Below, one piece after another: positions 16,310 to 24,947 of a stretch of 39,618 bases of DNA (positions within the stretch are counted from its first letter, which is position 1; each line of letters opens with the position of its first letter). The stretch is taken from positions 1 through 39,618 of the forward strand of contig USQO01000010.1 in the NCBI GenBank assembly GCA_900556845.1, in the 5' to 3' direction. A program made the position numbers and the translations under genes. The notes under the pieces were generated by a model, which had not been told where the DNA came from, did no database searches, and saw only the letters and a list, made by a program, of their open reading frames with translations. The DNA comes from an uncultured Bacteroides sp. GTDB lineage: Bacteria > Bacteroidota > Bacteroidia > Bacteroidales > Bacteroidaceae.

Positions 16310-17296
16310 ATGAAAATAAGAAATATAGACTTAGGAAACAGACCTGTACTGTTGGCCCCCATGGAGGACGTAACCGATCCAGCATTCCGACTGATGTGTA
16401 AACAATTTGGAGCAGACATGGTATATACAGAATTCGTATCGGCAGATGCATTGATACGTTCGGTAGGCAAAACCATGCTGAAACTGAATATCAGCGACCA
16501 GGAACGACCGGTAGCTATCCAGATTTATGGTAAAGACACAGAAACCATGGTAGAAGCAGCATGTATCGTAGAACAAGCTAAGCCAGACATATTGGACCTT
16601 AACTTCGGCTGTCCGGTAAAGCGGGTAGCAGGAAAAGGTGCCGGCTCGGGAATGCTTCAAAATGTACCTAAAATGCTGGAAATAACCCGGGCTGTAGTAA
16701 ATGCAGTATCAATACCAGTTACTGTAAAAACCCGTTTGGGATGGGATGCTGAACATAAAATAATTGTTGAACTTGCCGAACAATTGCAAGACTGCGGTAT
16801 TGAGGCATTGACTATACACGGACGGACCCGTGCACAAATGTATACAGGAGAAGCAGACTGGACACTGATTGGGGAAGTAAAGAACAATCCCCGTATGCGT
16901 ATTCCTATTATTGGAAACGGAGACATTACAACCCCACAAAGAGCTTTGGAATGCTTCGAAAAATACGGTGTAGATGCGATTATGGTAGGCCGTGCCAGCT
17001 TTGGCCGCCCCTGGATTTTCAAAGAAATAAAACATTTCCTGCAAACAGGAGAAGAGCTCCCTCCTTTAAGCTTCAAGTGGAGAATGGATGTATTAAGACA
17101 GGAAGTGCTGGACAGTGTGAACTTGCTGGATGAACGCCGAGGAATTCTGCATGTACGCCGTCATCTGGCTGCATCGCCTTTATTCAAAGGTATTCCTAAC
17201 TTTAAGGAAACACGTATTGCCATGTTACGTGCAGAAAAGCTGGACGACCTGAATGCTATTCTTGACCATATAGAAGCAACTTTTGGAAACCTATAA
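16310..17296 (+). CDS. dusB: tRNA-dihydrouridine synthase (DusB-like)
   Basis: This FMN enzyme reduces uridine to dihydrouridine in tRNA using NADPH. The 328-residue protein has LLAPMEDVTDPAFR at the FMN site and catalytic Cys101 in NFGCPVKRVAGKGAGSG. It also has KTRLGWD, HGRTR and IIGNGDI, as in bacterial Dus. The motif set fits DusB best, but the exact tRNA position cannot be told from sequence. It starts a two-gene unit with the aldo/keto reductase, 12 nt apart. Confidence 0.92.
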   Translation: MKIRNIDLGNRPVLLAPMEDVTDPAFRLMCKQFGADMVYTEFVSADALIRSVGKTMLKLNISDQERPVAIQIYGKDTETMVEAACIVEQAKPDILDLNFGCPVKRVAGKGAGSGMLQNVPKMLEITRAVVNAVSIPVTVKTRLGWDAEHKIIVELAEQLQDCGIEALTIHGRTRAQMYTGEADWTLIGEVKNNPRMRIPIIGNGDITTPQRALECFEKYGVDAIMVGRASFGRPWIFKEIKHFLQTGEELPPLSFKWRMDVLRQEVLDSVNLLDERRGILHVRRHLAASPLFKGIPNFKETRIAMLRAEKLDDLNAILDHIEATFGNL

Positions 17297-17308
17297 AACA
17301 AATATCAT

Positions 17309-18313
17309 ATGATAGACCCGGTATATAAAGCAGACGACAATCGGTATGAATGCGGAATGACTTATCGCCGTTGTGGCAGAAGTGGAATACTACTTCCTGC
17401 TATATCCTTAGGGCTATGGCACAACTTCGGTGATGTTGATACATTTGCATCCAGCAAGAAGAAACTGCATTTTGCGTTTGACAATGGAATCACCCATTTT
17501 GATTTGGCCAACAATTACGGTCCTTCATACGGAAGTGCAGAAGAAACCTTCGGACAGGTTATGAAAACATCATTCGCCCCTTACCGTGACGAATTGTTTA
17601 TCTCTACAAAAGCCGGACACGATATGTGGCCTGGTCCGTATGGAAATTGGGGCTCAAGAAAGTACTTAATGGCCAGCCTCAACCAAAGTCTGAAAAGGAT
17701 GAATCTGGACTACGTAGACATTTTCTATTCACACCGATATGACCTGGAGACACCGCTTGAAGAAACTCTTCAGGCACTGGTAGACATAGTTCGTCAGGGA
17801 AAGGCACTTTATGTAGGTATTTCTAAATATCCAAAAGAGGCAGCCCAAACTGCATATTCCTATTTAAGAGAACACGATGTTCCTTGTCTGCTTTATCAAG
17901 GCTGCTACAATTTGCTGAATCAGAAACCGGAAAAAGAAGGTATTCTCCAGCAAGCAGCTGAAAACGGCAGTGGATTTATAGCCTTTTCACCCTTGGCACA
18001 AGGTTTACTAAGCAACCGCTATCTGAACGGTATCCCCAGCGACTCGCGTATAGCACGAGGAGGATTCTTAAAAAAAGAAGAACTGACAGCACAGGTATTA
18101 CAACAGATTCAGCAACTTAACCAAATCGCACTGCAACGGGGACAAACATTAGCCGAAATGGCACTGGCCTGGCTGCTTTCTCACAAGCAGGTAACATCTG
18201 TTATTGTTGGGGCTAGCTCGACCGAGCAACTTAAAGATAGCTTAAAAGCACAGCAAAACATTTCATTTACAGAAGAAGAGTTGGCTGCTATCCGTAATAT
18301 TCTATCCGCATAA
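17309..18313 (+). CDS. aldo/keto reductase, YghZ-like (L-glyceraldehyde 3-phosphate reductase type)
   Basis: This NADPH-dependent reductase of 334 residues has the AKR tetrad Asp65, Tyr70, Lys101 and His142 (FDLANNYG, STKAG, YSHRYD). The segments MWPGPYGNWGSRKYL and FSPLAQGLLSNRYL are typical of the YghZ/AKR14 group, which reduces L-glyceraldehyde 3-phosphate and detoxifies aldehydes such as methylglyoxal. The related beta subunits of potassium channels share this fold, but there is no channel gene here. It is likely co-transcribed with dus and ends at a 12-bp hairpin. Confidence 0.9.
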   Translation: MIDPVYKADDNRYECGMTYRRCGRSGILLPAISLGLWHNFGDVDTFASSKKKLHFAFDNGITHFDLANNYGPSYGSAEETFGQVMKTSFAPYRDELFISTKAGHDMWPGPYGNWGSRKYLMASLNQSLKRMNLDYVDIFYSHRYDLETPLEETLQALVDIVRQGKALYVGISKYPKEAAQTAYSYLREHDVPCLLYQGCYNLLNQKPEKEGILQQAAENGSGFIAFSPLAQGLLSNRYLNGIPSDSRIARGGFLKKEELTAQVLQQIQQLNQIALQRGQTLAEMALAWLLSHKQVTSVIVGASSTEQLKDSLKAQQNISFTEEELAAIRNILSA

Positions 18314-18320
18314 AAACAGC

Positions 18321-18361
18321 AAAACCGTTTCACAAGCATTTTCAACTTATGAAACGGTTTT
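18321..18361. terminator. bidirectional terminator between aldo/keto reductase and GIN-domain gene
   Basis: AAAACCGTTTCA (18321-18332) pairs with TGAAACGGTTTT (18350-18361) in a perfect 12-bp stem with a 17-base loop. The A/T-rich outer ends allow use by both convergent genes. Confidence 0.82.
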
Positions 18362-18379
18362 ACTTTTATTAATATCAGA

Positions 18380-19378
18380 TCAGTCAATTAAACGAGGACG
18401 TCCTTCACAGTGAATGCTGCCTCCTGAAGAACGATGCATGGAAATCGTTTCGCCGGCATAGCAGGAAACAGAACCACCCGAAGAAGCACGCGCCACTACA
18501 TTCAATACATGCAAGCCTTCTGCATTGATTTGTGCTCCTGAACTTGCCTGATAAGATGCATCCTTCGCATTTCCCTTTTCAAACTTTACACCACCTGCTG
18601 AACTTACATCAGCCGAAACTTTACCCTTACAGTTCACTTCACCTACAACTACATCGCCCGAAGAACTGGCTGCACAAGATACATTCCCCGCACATACCAT
18701 ATTCCCAACTTCAATATCACCTGAAGAACTGGCTGCTGCACTAAAATCCGAACAAGTAATTGATGTGATCTCTATATCACCGCTACTACTGGCTCCAACT
18801 TCAGCCCCAGCGCAAGCGATTCCTTTCAATTTTACATCACCGCTACTGCTAGCCTTGAGTGAAAGACTGCCACACGTTAAATTCTCGTTAGCTACTACAT
18901 CACCACTGCTACTGGCCTTAAGTGAAACGCCTTTTTTTGTTGACAATCCTTTCACCAAATAAATATCAGCTGAACTGGAAGCTGAAAAACCTGTTACTTC
19001 AGGAGCAAAAACACGTATCTGCGTATTATGTTTACCAGTAATCCGGCAACCTGGCTTCAAAGAAACACGAAGCAAGTCTCCATTTTTCTGAACTACAATA
19101 TAAGGCATCAAGTTATCAGGTGCATAAACCTCAACAAAAGCATCACCCGACTGCTGTGTATATACCACATCCAGCCCTGAATGTGCTTCTACCGTAACAA
19201 TATTACCCGTTTTCTTTCGCTCTGTCAGATACTTATTACTCGGCTTAATAGTCACTGTATTCTCCGCGCCACTTACCCATTCCTTCAAACTTGTCAGCCA
19301 TCCTTCCGGAGTTTCTGCTTTAACTGTACCAGTCATTAAAACTGCGGCCAGTACAAAAATCCCAAACTGTTTTTTCAT
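18380..19378 (-). CDS. secreted GIN-domain (DUF2807) repeat protein
   Basis: The 332-residue protein has a signal peptide (MKKQFGIFVLAAVLMTGTVKA). The body is a series of about nine repeats of roughly 20 residues, each with ASSSGD(V/I) or a close form, which should fold as a right-handed beta-helix. This is the putative autotransporter-adhesin head domain family common in Bacteroidetes. Five successive repeats carry a Cys at a similar place (LTCG, IACA, ITCS, MVCA, VNCK), which could form a stacked ladder. The last repeats degrade to SSGG forms. The upstream region has an ECF-sigma-like promoter (19411-19440) instead of TAnnTTTG. The function is unknown; a surface or periplasmic envelope role is inferred. 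Confidence 0.87.
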   Translation of the reverse strand: MKKQFGIFVLAAVLMTGTVKAETPEGWLTSLKEWVSGAENTVTIKPSNKYLTERKKTGNIVTVEAHSGLDVVYTQQSGDAFVEVYAPDNLMPYIVVQKNGDLLRVSLKPGCRITGKHNTQIRVFAPEVTGFSASSSADIYLVKGLSTKKGVSLKASSSGDVVANENLTCGSLSLKASSSGDVKLKGIACAGAEVGASSSGDIEITSITCSDFSAAASSSGDIEVGNMVCAGNVSCAASSSGDVVVGEVNCKGKVSADVSSAGGVKFEKGNAKDASYQASSGAQINAEGLHVLNVVARASSGGSVSCYAGETISMHRSSGGSIHCEGRPRLID

Positions 19379-19410
19379 ATTTCTATATGTTTAATGTTGT
19401 TCTTTGTACA

Positions 19411-19440
19411 TTAGACGAACGGAGTTCCGGAAAAGTTGCA
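19411..19440 (-). promoter_or_regulatory. ECF sigma-type promoter for the GIN-domain gene
   Basis: On the minus strand TGCAACTTTT (19431-19440) is followed by CGTCTAA (19411-19417), with 17 nt between TGCAAC and CGTCTAA. An AAC -35 box and a CGTC -10 box at this spacing are typical of ECF sigma factors. No sigma or anti-sigma gene lies in this window. Confidence 0.6.
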
Positions 19441-19457
19441 AAGTTTCACAAAAAAAA

Positions 19458-20450
19458 TTATTCGGCCCATTCTCTTTCCATAACCTGCCGGAAAACAGGA
19501 GAAATAAACCAGCGTTTATACATCCAGGTAGACAGACTGTATACAAAAAAGGCTGAAACAAATCCTACTATAGCATCAATCAGATAATGCGCCTGAATGT
19601 ATACGGTAGCACCACACAGCAAGATATAAAATGGAGCCAGTACATAAGCCAGTTTTTTATTAACACGCCATGCCATAATCATAACTATCGTGGAAATACC
19701 TACATGCGAACTCGGGAAAGCAGCCGTAGGACGCTCACCCACTTCCTGAGAAGCCTCTACCAACTGATAAAAGAAGCCATGCTCAAATCCCGGTCCTGGA
19801 ATAAGATAATCATTGTGATTAAAATAATCACCTATGGCAGGAAAGTGCTGAGCCATTACATTGTCCATGCCGATAGCCGGAAAATAAAACTGTGGTCCTG
19901 CAACAGGAACAAATACATAAATAAAATAGTAAATGAAAAAGGAGGTAACCAATACACAAGATACTTTCTCGAACCACTCGAACCGGAACAGAAAATAATA
20001 GACTGTGACAACCAAAATCATCGGATAATAACAAAAATATCCCATATTAAACGGCTCGCTGAACCACATAGAAGGACAATGTTTGCTGAATTCGACTGCA
20101 GGCTGCGAATGAAACAACCACTGTTCCGCAGTAGCAAACCAATGATCTAAATTCGGGAAAAGTCGGTTAAACTCGAATGTATCCGGATACCAGTAAGCCA
20201 GCAAAGACATCTGCACTGCCATCCTAATAAAAGCGGTAAGCCGACACGGGAAAGCCTGATACATGAAAATCAAAGCAAACGTAAGCGCTACAATACCCAA
20301 CCGCTCCAGCAACATCATTTCCGGATGATCCATCCGAGGGAATAAGACCAATATCAATATAGTGGTCAGAGCATTGTAAATCAAGCTGACCGTTTCGACA
20401 GCAAACAAACCTTTGCCGCTATCCACTCTTTCAAATAACTTTAAATCCAT
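19458..20450 (-). CDS. PAP2-superfamily integral membrane phosphatase or phosphotransferase (Aur1-like)
   Basis: The 330-residue protein has about six membrane segments. It carries the PAP2 motifs GERPTAAFPSSHVGIS (motif 2) and YIQAHYLIDAIVG (motif 3), with the usual catalytic histidines. The long N-terminal membrane region and the periplasmic insertion (FPAIGMDNVMAQHFP onward) resemble the inositol phosphoryltransferase (Aur1-like) branch more than short PAP2 phosphatases. Its start overlaps the end of the SDR gene by 10 nt, so it is the last gene of a three-gene minus-strand operon. A role in envelope lipid synthesis, possibly sphingolipid head groups, is an inference only. Confidence 0.8.
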   Translation of the reverse strand: MDLKLFERVDSGKGLFAVETVSLIYNALTTILILVLFPRMDHPEMMLLERLGIVALTFALIFMYQAFPCRLTAFIRMAVQMSLLAYWYPDTFEFNRLFPNLDHWFATAEQWLFHSQPAVEFSKHCPSMWFSEPFNMGYFCYYPMILVVTVYYFLFRFEWFEKVSCVLVTSFFIYYFIYVFVPVAGPQFYFPAIGMDNVMAQHFPAIGDYFNHNDYLIPGPGFEHGFFYQLVEASQEVGERPTAAFPSSHVGISTIVMIMAWRVNKKLAYVLAPFYILLCGATVYIQAHYLIDAIVGFVSAFFVYSLSTWMYKRWFISPVFRQVMEREWAE

Positions 20451-21451
20451 CCTTCCTTCTTATACCATGCAATCGTTTCCTTTACTCCCCTTTCCAAAGG
20501 ATAATCTGCACGATAACCCAGCTCTTGCTGTAAAGGGGTTATATCGCAGCGCCAATTGCGTTGTTTCATTATGCTATATTTATCTCTATTTAAAGTGCTG
20601 GTCTGGCCCATAAGTGCCGCCAACCATCCTGCTGTGTATGAAATAACTTTCAACAGACCCAGCGGACATTTTAAACGGACAATCCATGGATTACCCAATT
20701 CGTTCTTTATCAAATCCGAGAAGGCAGTACTGGCATATACAGCTCCATCAGTCACAAAATAACTTCTTCCGACAGCCTTCTTCTCAATACCCAGATAAAC
20801 CGCTTTCACCAAATCCTTTACATATACAAACGTAAGGTCCTGGCGTTTCCATCCTGCCATAAAATCTACATGACGGGCTATCGACTGAACCATCAAAAAA
20901 TAATCACGTTCGCGGGGACCGTAAACTCCTGTAGGACGGAAGATTACAAACGGGAAATCAGATAAAGTATGCAAGTATTGCTCAGCCAGCAACTTACTCT
21001 TACCATATGCTGTATTAGGCTGAGGAGTATCGTATTCTGAAATTTCAGAATAATCCGTTTCCCGCACTGGTCCAAACACACTTAAAGAACTAAGATATAC
21101 AAAAGTCCGGGGAACCATCTGTAATTTCTGCAACACCTCGATAAAATGCCGTGTTGCCCAATAATTCCCTATTTCAAAATCAGCCTCATCCCGGCATTTG
21201 GTAACTCCCGCACAATGAATGATATAATCCCATCCACCATGTTCTCTTTTATGCTCCAGCAATTGTGCCTCCAAATGTTCCGAGTCAGTAAAATCAAGAA
21301 TTGCAGGAGTAATCCGTTCGTCCTGCAAATAGCGTCGGCTACTACTTTTTCTTATACCGGCCCACACTTGCATGTCACGCTGCACCCCCTCTTCTACCAA
21401 AAAGCTGCCAATGAAACCGCTGGCACCGGTAACCAAGATTTTTTCCGCCAT
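20441..21451 (-). CDS. NAD(P)-dependent epimerase/dehydratase-like extended SDR
   Basis: The 336-residue protein has the Rossmann motif TGASGFIGS near the N-terminus and the catalytic pair in YLSSLSVFGP and AYGKSKLLAEQY. The segment VIFRPTGVYGPRERDYF is typical of extended SDRs. I chose ATG 21451; a TTG directly before it is in frame. Substrates in this family range from nucleotide sugars to steroids and long-chain ketones. It sits between the cation efflux gene (8 nt upstream) and the PAP2 gene, which it overlaps. From memory, a Bacteroides 3-ketosphinganine reductase is an SDR-type enzyme of this sort, but I cannot confirm that it is this one. Confidence 0.82.
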   Translation of the reverse strand: MAEKILVTGASGFIGSFLVEEGVQRDMQVWAGIRKSSSRRYLQDERITPAILDFTDSEHLEAQLLEHKREHGGWDYIIHCAGVTKCRDEADFEIGNYWATRHFIEVLQKLQMVPRTFVYLSSLSVFGPVRETDYSEISEYDTPQPNTAYGKSKLLAEQYLHTLSDFPFVIFRPTGVYGPRERDYFLMVQSIARHVDFMAGWKRQDLTFVYVKDLVKAVYLGIEKKAVGRSYFVTDGAVYASTAFSDLIKNELGNPWIVRLKCPLGLLKVISYTAGWLAALMGQTSTLNRDKYSIMKQRNWRCDITPLQQELGYRADYPLERGVKETIAWYKKEGWI

Positions 21452-21459
21452 CAATAAAT

Positions 21460-22365
21460 CTATTTATTCGGTTCTACATGAATATTTATTATAGTGTTTT
21501 CGCCATACATCGCCCGTAATTTCTTTTCAATCAATACAGTTACGGCATGCGCATCGTATAAGCTTAAATTTCCGTCCATACGCACATGCATTTCCAAAGC
21601 GTAATAGCTTCCGATTCGCCGGGTACGCAAATGATGAAGCCCGGAAACTTCTTGAAAAGAAAGGACCTGTTCGCTTATAGCCTGCTCCACCTCATCTGGC
21701 AAAGATTTCTCCAACAGTTCATCTATACAGGGCTTAACCATATACAAAGCAACTTTTAAGATAAACAAACTGACAATGACTGCCGCAAGCGGATCAAGCA
21801 CTCTCCACTGTTCTCCCAATAAAATTGCTCCTCCGATACCTATTCCGGTTCCGATAGAAGACAAGGCATCACTCCGATGATGCCAAGCATTGGCTATAAC
21901 GGCCGGACTGTCCAGCTTACGGCCCACACGGTTGGTATACCTGAACAGAATTTCCTTGGAAACAATCGAAAGCAATGCGGCAATCAATGCAATCCATCCC
22001 GGAGAACTAAGTGCCCCTCCGTTCAAATAAATCCGGATATCATCTATTCCGTTTTTCAAGATTCCACCGCCTACAGCCAATAAAGCGACTCCTACCAGAA
22101 GTGTAGCCAGCGTTTCATACTTACCATGTCCATAATCATGTCCTTTGTCCTGAGGTTTGCTGGACAAGCGAACAAACACAATGACAATCAAATCAGTAAT
22201 CAAATCGGATAAAGAATGAACAGCATCAGCTATCATTGCAGCACTCTGGCCCAAAAAGCCTGCTATAAACTTCAAAATAACCAATGCTATATTTACCAGA
22301 CTACCATAGATTGTCACTTGATAGATTTTTCGTTCCCTGCTTTTGTTATTCTCACTCTCTGCCAT
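21460..22365 (-). CDS. cation diffusion facilitator family transporter
   Basis: This 301-residue inner-membrane protein exports divalent metals such as Zn, Fe or Mn in exchange for protons. It has six membrane segments and the two CDF metal motifs: IADAVHSLSDLITD in TM2 (Asp47, His50, Asp54) and AWHHRSDALSS in TM5. The C-terminal cytoplasmic domain (HHLRTRRIGSYYALEMHVRMDG and NIHVEPN) is the usual dimerising ferredoxin-like fold. Metal choice cannot be assigned. It is the first gene of the operon with the SDR and PAP2 genes, with a TATCTTTG element upstream. Confidence 0.92.
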   Translation of the reverse strand: MAESENNKSRERKIYQVTIYGSLVNIALVILKFIAGFLGQSAAMIADAVHSLSDLITDLIVIVFVRLSSKPQDKGHDYGHGKYETLATLLVGVALLAVGGGILKNGIDDIRIYLNGGALSSPGWIALIAALLSIVSKEILFRYTNRVGRKLDSPAVIANAWHHRSDALSSIGTGIGIGGAILLGEQWRVLDPLAAVIVSLFILKVALYMVKPCIDELLEKSLPDEVEQAISEQVLSFQEVSGLHHLRTRRIGSYYALEMHVRMDGNLSLYDAHAVTVLIEKKLRAMYGENTIINIHVEPNK

Positions 22366-22414
22366 AATTGCATCATCTAAAAAACAATAAAACGACTTTT
22401 ATATAAAAACCTGA

Positions 22415-22422
22415 CAAAGATA
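22415..22422 (-). promoter_or_regulatory. Bacteroidetes -7 element for the CDF-SDR-PAP2 operon
   Basis: The minus strand reads TATCTTTG, matching TAnnTTTG, 50 nt before the CDF start codon. The -33 region is weak. Confidence 0.55.
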
Positions 22423-22534
22423 ATAGATTCCATCTTTTTTATTTCATATTAAAAGAAGTTTAAATAAAAAGAAACCGATAATTCCATTAATTTTACTTTC
22501 TTTGTATATCACATTAAAAAGAAAGGAACTAATT

Positions 22535-24676
22535 ATGGCAAAAAAGAGAGAAAAAAAAGGTGGTAAACGCATGAAAAAGAGCGAAATGGTAGAATACCTC
22601 ACCAACTTCTTACATGCCAGACCTACCGAATCCTTCAGTATGAAACAGTTGTTTCATGCTTTGAACCTGACAACCCATCCCTTGAAAATGCTGTGTACAG
22701 ACATTGTCAACGACATGGTGGAAGAAGGTATCCTGATGCTGACTGAAAAAGGACAATATAGATTAAACGACCACGGACAATTCTTAACCGGAACATTCCA
22801 GCGAAAAAGCAACGGAAAGAATTCATTCTTGCCTGATAACGGTGGCGAGCCGATTGCCATTGCCGAACGAAATTCGGCTCATGCAATGAACAACGACAAG
22901 GTCAAAATAGCTTTATTTGCTAAACGTAAGCATCGCAATCCGGAAGGAGAAGTCATAGAAATTCTAGAAAGAGCAAACGATACATTTGTAGGAAACCTGA
23001 AAGTCAACAAGAACTATGCTTTCCTGCTGACAGAATCCCGTACGCTGGCCAATGATATCTTTATTCCTAAGGATATGCTGAAAGGAGGTAAAGACGGAGA
23101 TAAGGCAGTGGTTAAAATCATAGAATGGCCCTCGGATGCCAAAAATCCGATTGGACAGGTCATTGACGTACTCGGAAAAGCCGGAGAGAATACAACCGAG
23201 ATGCATGCCATATTAGCCGAATTCGGATTACCTTATACCTATCCGAAACAGGTAGAAGCTGCTGCTGAAAAACTATCAGCCGAAATTACCCCCGAAGATT
23301 ATGCTGAACGTGAAGACTTCCGCGATGTTGTAACATTCACCATCGACCCCAAAGATGCCAAAGACTTCGACGATGCCCTTTCATTGCGCGAATTGAAACC
23401 TGGATTATGGGAAGTAGGTGTTCACATTGCAGATGTTTCGCATTATGTTCAGGAAGGCAGCATCATCGACAAAGAAGCAGAAAAACGTGCTACTTCTGTT
23501 TACCTGGTAGACAGAACCATCCCGATGTTGCCCGAACGTCTCTGTAATTTTATATGTTCCCTGCGCCCGGATGAAGAAAAGCTCGCTTATTCGGTCATCT
23601 TTACAATGAACGAAAAAGCAGAAGTAAAAGACTATCGTATACGGCATACGGTTATTAAGTCGAACCGACGCTTTACTTACGAAGAAGCACAACAGACTAT
23701 TGAAACAGGTGAAGGTGAGTATAAAAACGAAATTCTGACGCTGAACAAGCTGGCCCAGATACTTCGGGAAAAACGTATGAGTGCAGGTGCCATCAATTTT
23801 GACCGTTGTGAAGTCAAATTTGAGATTGACGAAACCGGCAAGCCACTGAGTGTATACTTTAAAGTTTCGAAAGAGGCCAACAAGCTGATTGAAGAGTTTA
23901 TGCTTCTGGCAAACAGAACTGTAGCCGAGCACATTGGTAAAGTGCCAAAGAATAAAAAGCCAAAAGTATTCCCTTACCGAATTCACGACTTGCCAGACCC
24001 CGACAAACTGGATAACTTAAGCCAGTTCATCGCACGCTTCGGATACAAAATCCGTACAGGAGGCAGCAAGATGGAAGTATCGAAGTCTATCAACAAATTG
24101 TTGAAAGATATAGAGGGTAAGAAAGAACAAAATCTGGTAGAAACTGTTTCACTACGTGCCATGCAGAAAGCACGCTACTCTATCTATAACATCGGACACT
24201 ACGGATTGGCATTCGATTATTATACTCATTTTACATCGCCTATCCGCCGGTATCCGGACTTAATGGTACACCGCCTGCTGACACGCTACCTGAACGGAGG
24301 ACGCACTGCTCAAGCAGACAAATACGAAAACGAATGTGAGCACAGTTCGGCCATGGAACAAGTTGCAGCCAGCGCAGAACGTGCTTCTATAAAATACAAA
24401 CAAGTTGAGTTCATGAAAGATCACTTGGGCGAAGTTTTCGAAGGAGTTATTTCTGGAGTAACCGAATGGGGACTATACGTAGAAATTAATGAAAACAAGT
24501 GTGAAGGTATGGTATCAATGCGAGATTTAGGCAACGACTATTACGACTTCGACGAAAAGAACTACTGCCTGATAGGACGCCGTCATCACCAGAAGTTCAG
24601 CTTGGGAGATCCTGTTCAAATAAAGGTAGCTCGTGCTAACCTGGAAAAGAAACAACTGGATTTCATTTTAGTATAA
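22535..24676 (+). CDS. rnr: ribonuclease R
   Basis: This 3'-5' exoribonuclease degrades structured RNA and takes part in rRNA and tmRNA quality control. I chose ATG 22535 (MAKKREKKGG), which has an AGGAA-type ribosome site just upstream; the in-frame TTG at 22502 falls on a promoter-like TTTCTTTG. The 713-residue protein has an N-terminal winged-helix region, cold-shock domains, and the RNB domain with catalytic aspartates in DPKDAKDFDDALS. The segments HFTSPIRRYPDLMVHRLL and a C-terminal S1 domain (GEVFEGVISGVTEWGLYVE) complete it. It lacks the long lysine-rich tail of the E. coli enzyme. It is monocistronic and ends at a shared terminator. Confidence 0.95.
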   Translation: MAKKREKKGGKRMKKSEMVEYLTNFLHARPTESFSMKQLFHALNLTTHPLKMLCTDIVNDMVEEGILMLTEKGQYRLNDHGQFLTGTFQRKSNGKNSFLPDNGGEPIAIAERNSAHAMNNDKVKIALFAKRKHRNPEGEVIEILERANDTFVGNLKVNKNYAFLLTESRTLANDIFIPKDMLKGGKDGDKAVVKIIEWPSDAKNPIGQVIDVLGKAGENTTEMHAILAEFGLPYTYPKQVEAAAEKLSAEITPEDYAEREDFRDVVTFTIDPKDAKDFDDALSLRELKPGLWEVGVHIADVSHYVQEGSIIDKEAEKRATSVYLVDRTIPMLPERLCNFICSLRPDEEKLAYSVIFTMNEKAEVKDYRIRHTVIKSNRRFTYEEAQQTIETGEGEYKNEILTLNKLAQILREKRMSAGAINFDRCEVKFEIDETGKPLSVYFKVSKEANKLIEEFMLLANRTVAEHIGKVPKNKKPKVFPYRIHDLPDPDKLDNLSQFIARFGYKIRTGGSKMEVSKSINKLLKDIEGKKEQNLVETVSLRAMQKARYSIYNIGHYGLAFDYYTHFTSPIRRYPDLMVHRLLTRYLNGGRTAQADKYENECEHSSAMEQVAASAERASIKYKQVEFMKDHLGEVFEGVISGVTEWGLYVEINENKCEGMVSMRDLGNDYYDFDEKNYCLIGRRHHQKFSLGDPVQIKVARANLEKKQLDFILV

Positions 24677-24698
24677 GCACTACGCATAAACAAGCGAT

Positions 24699-24750
24699 AA
24701 AAAAGACAGAAGAAACACCCACATGTCCGGAAGTTTCTTCTGTCTTTCTT
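24699..24750. terminator. bidirectional terminator between rnr and a small minus-strand gene
   Basis: Arms 24702-24716 and 24733-24747 form a 15-bp stem. The plus strand continues into a T-rich run, and the minus strand into six T (24699-24704). It can end both rnr and the 43-residue gene. Confidence 0.82.
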
Positions 24751-24755
24751 TATTC

Positions 24756-24887
24756 CTACTTCACTCTACGATTCAACTGATTATTCGCTTTTTCAGGTCG
24801 GGATTTTCCAACCCGCTTGCCACTGCTTTTCTTTTTTCCTGCCTGTTTTGCCTTGTAGGCAAAAGGATTTTTCTTATTCACAACCAT
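24756..24887 (-). CDS. 43-residue highly basic small protein
   Basis: The minus strand encodes a 43-residue protein that starts MVVNKKNPFAYKAKQAGKKK and ends NNQLNRRVK. About one third of its residues are Lys or Arg, with only one acidic residue. A TAACTTTG promoter element lies 24 nt upstream of the start, and the frame ends 6 nt from a bidirectional terminator. A promoter, a short leader, a frame with strong coding character and a terminator together argue for a real gene. I do not recognise the family. The composition suits an rRNA-binding or ribosome-associated protein. It sits between rnr and cysE, convergent with rnr. Confidence 0.65.
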   Translation of the reverse strand: MVVNKKNPFAYKAKQAGKKKSSGKRVGKSRPEKANNQLNRRVK

Positions 24888-24910
24888 AGCATTTTCTTGA
24901 TTATTATTTG

Positions 24911-24918
24911 CAAAGTTA
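24911..24918 (-). promoter_or_regulatory. Bacteroidetes -7 element for the small basic protein
   Basis: The minus strand reads TAACTTTG, matching TAnnTTTG. Transcription would start about 17 nt before the ATG at 24887. A TTATTG occurs 22 nt further upstream as a possible -33. Confidence 0.6.
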
Positions 24919-24947
24919 CACTTTTCAACGATTTAAATGACAATAAG

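Noticed and set aside
18480..18975. Repeated DNA in the GIN-domain gene as a CRISPR or tandem-repeat locus
   Set aside because: The repeats are in frame, diverged, and code for the ASSSGD protein repeat; they have no spacer structure.
22502..22534. Upstream extension of rnr to a TTG codon
   Set aside because: It lies at a promoter-like TTTCTTTG, and ATG 22535 has a good ribosome site and the usual N-terminus.
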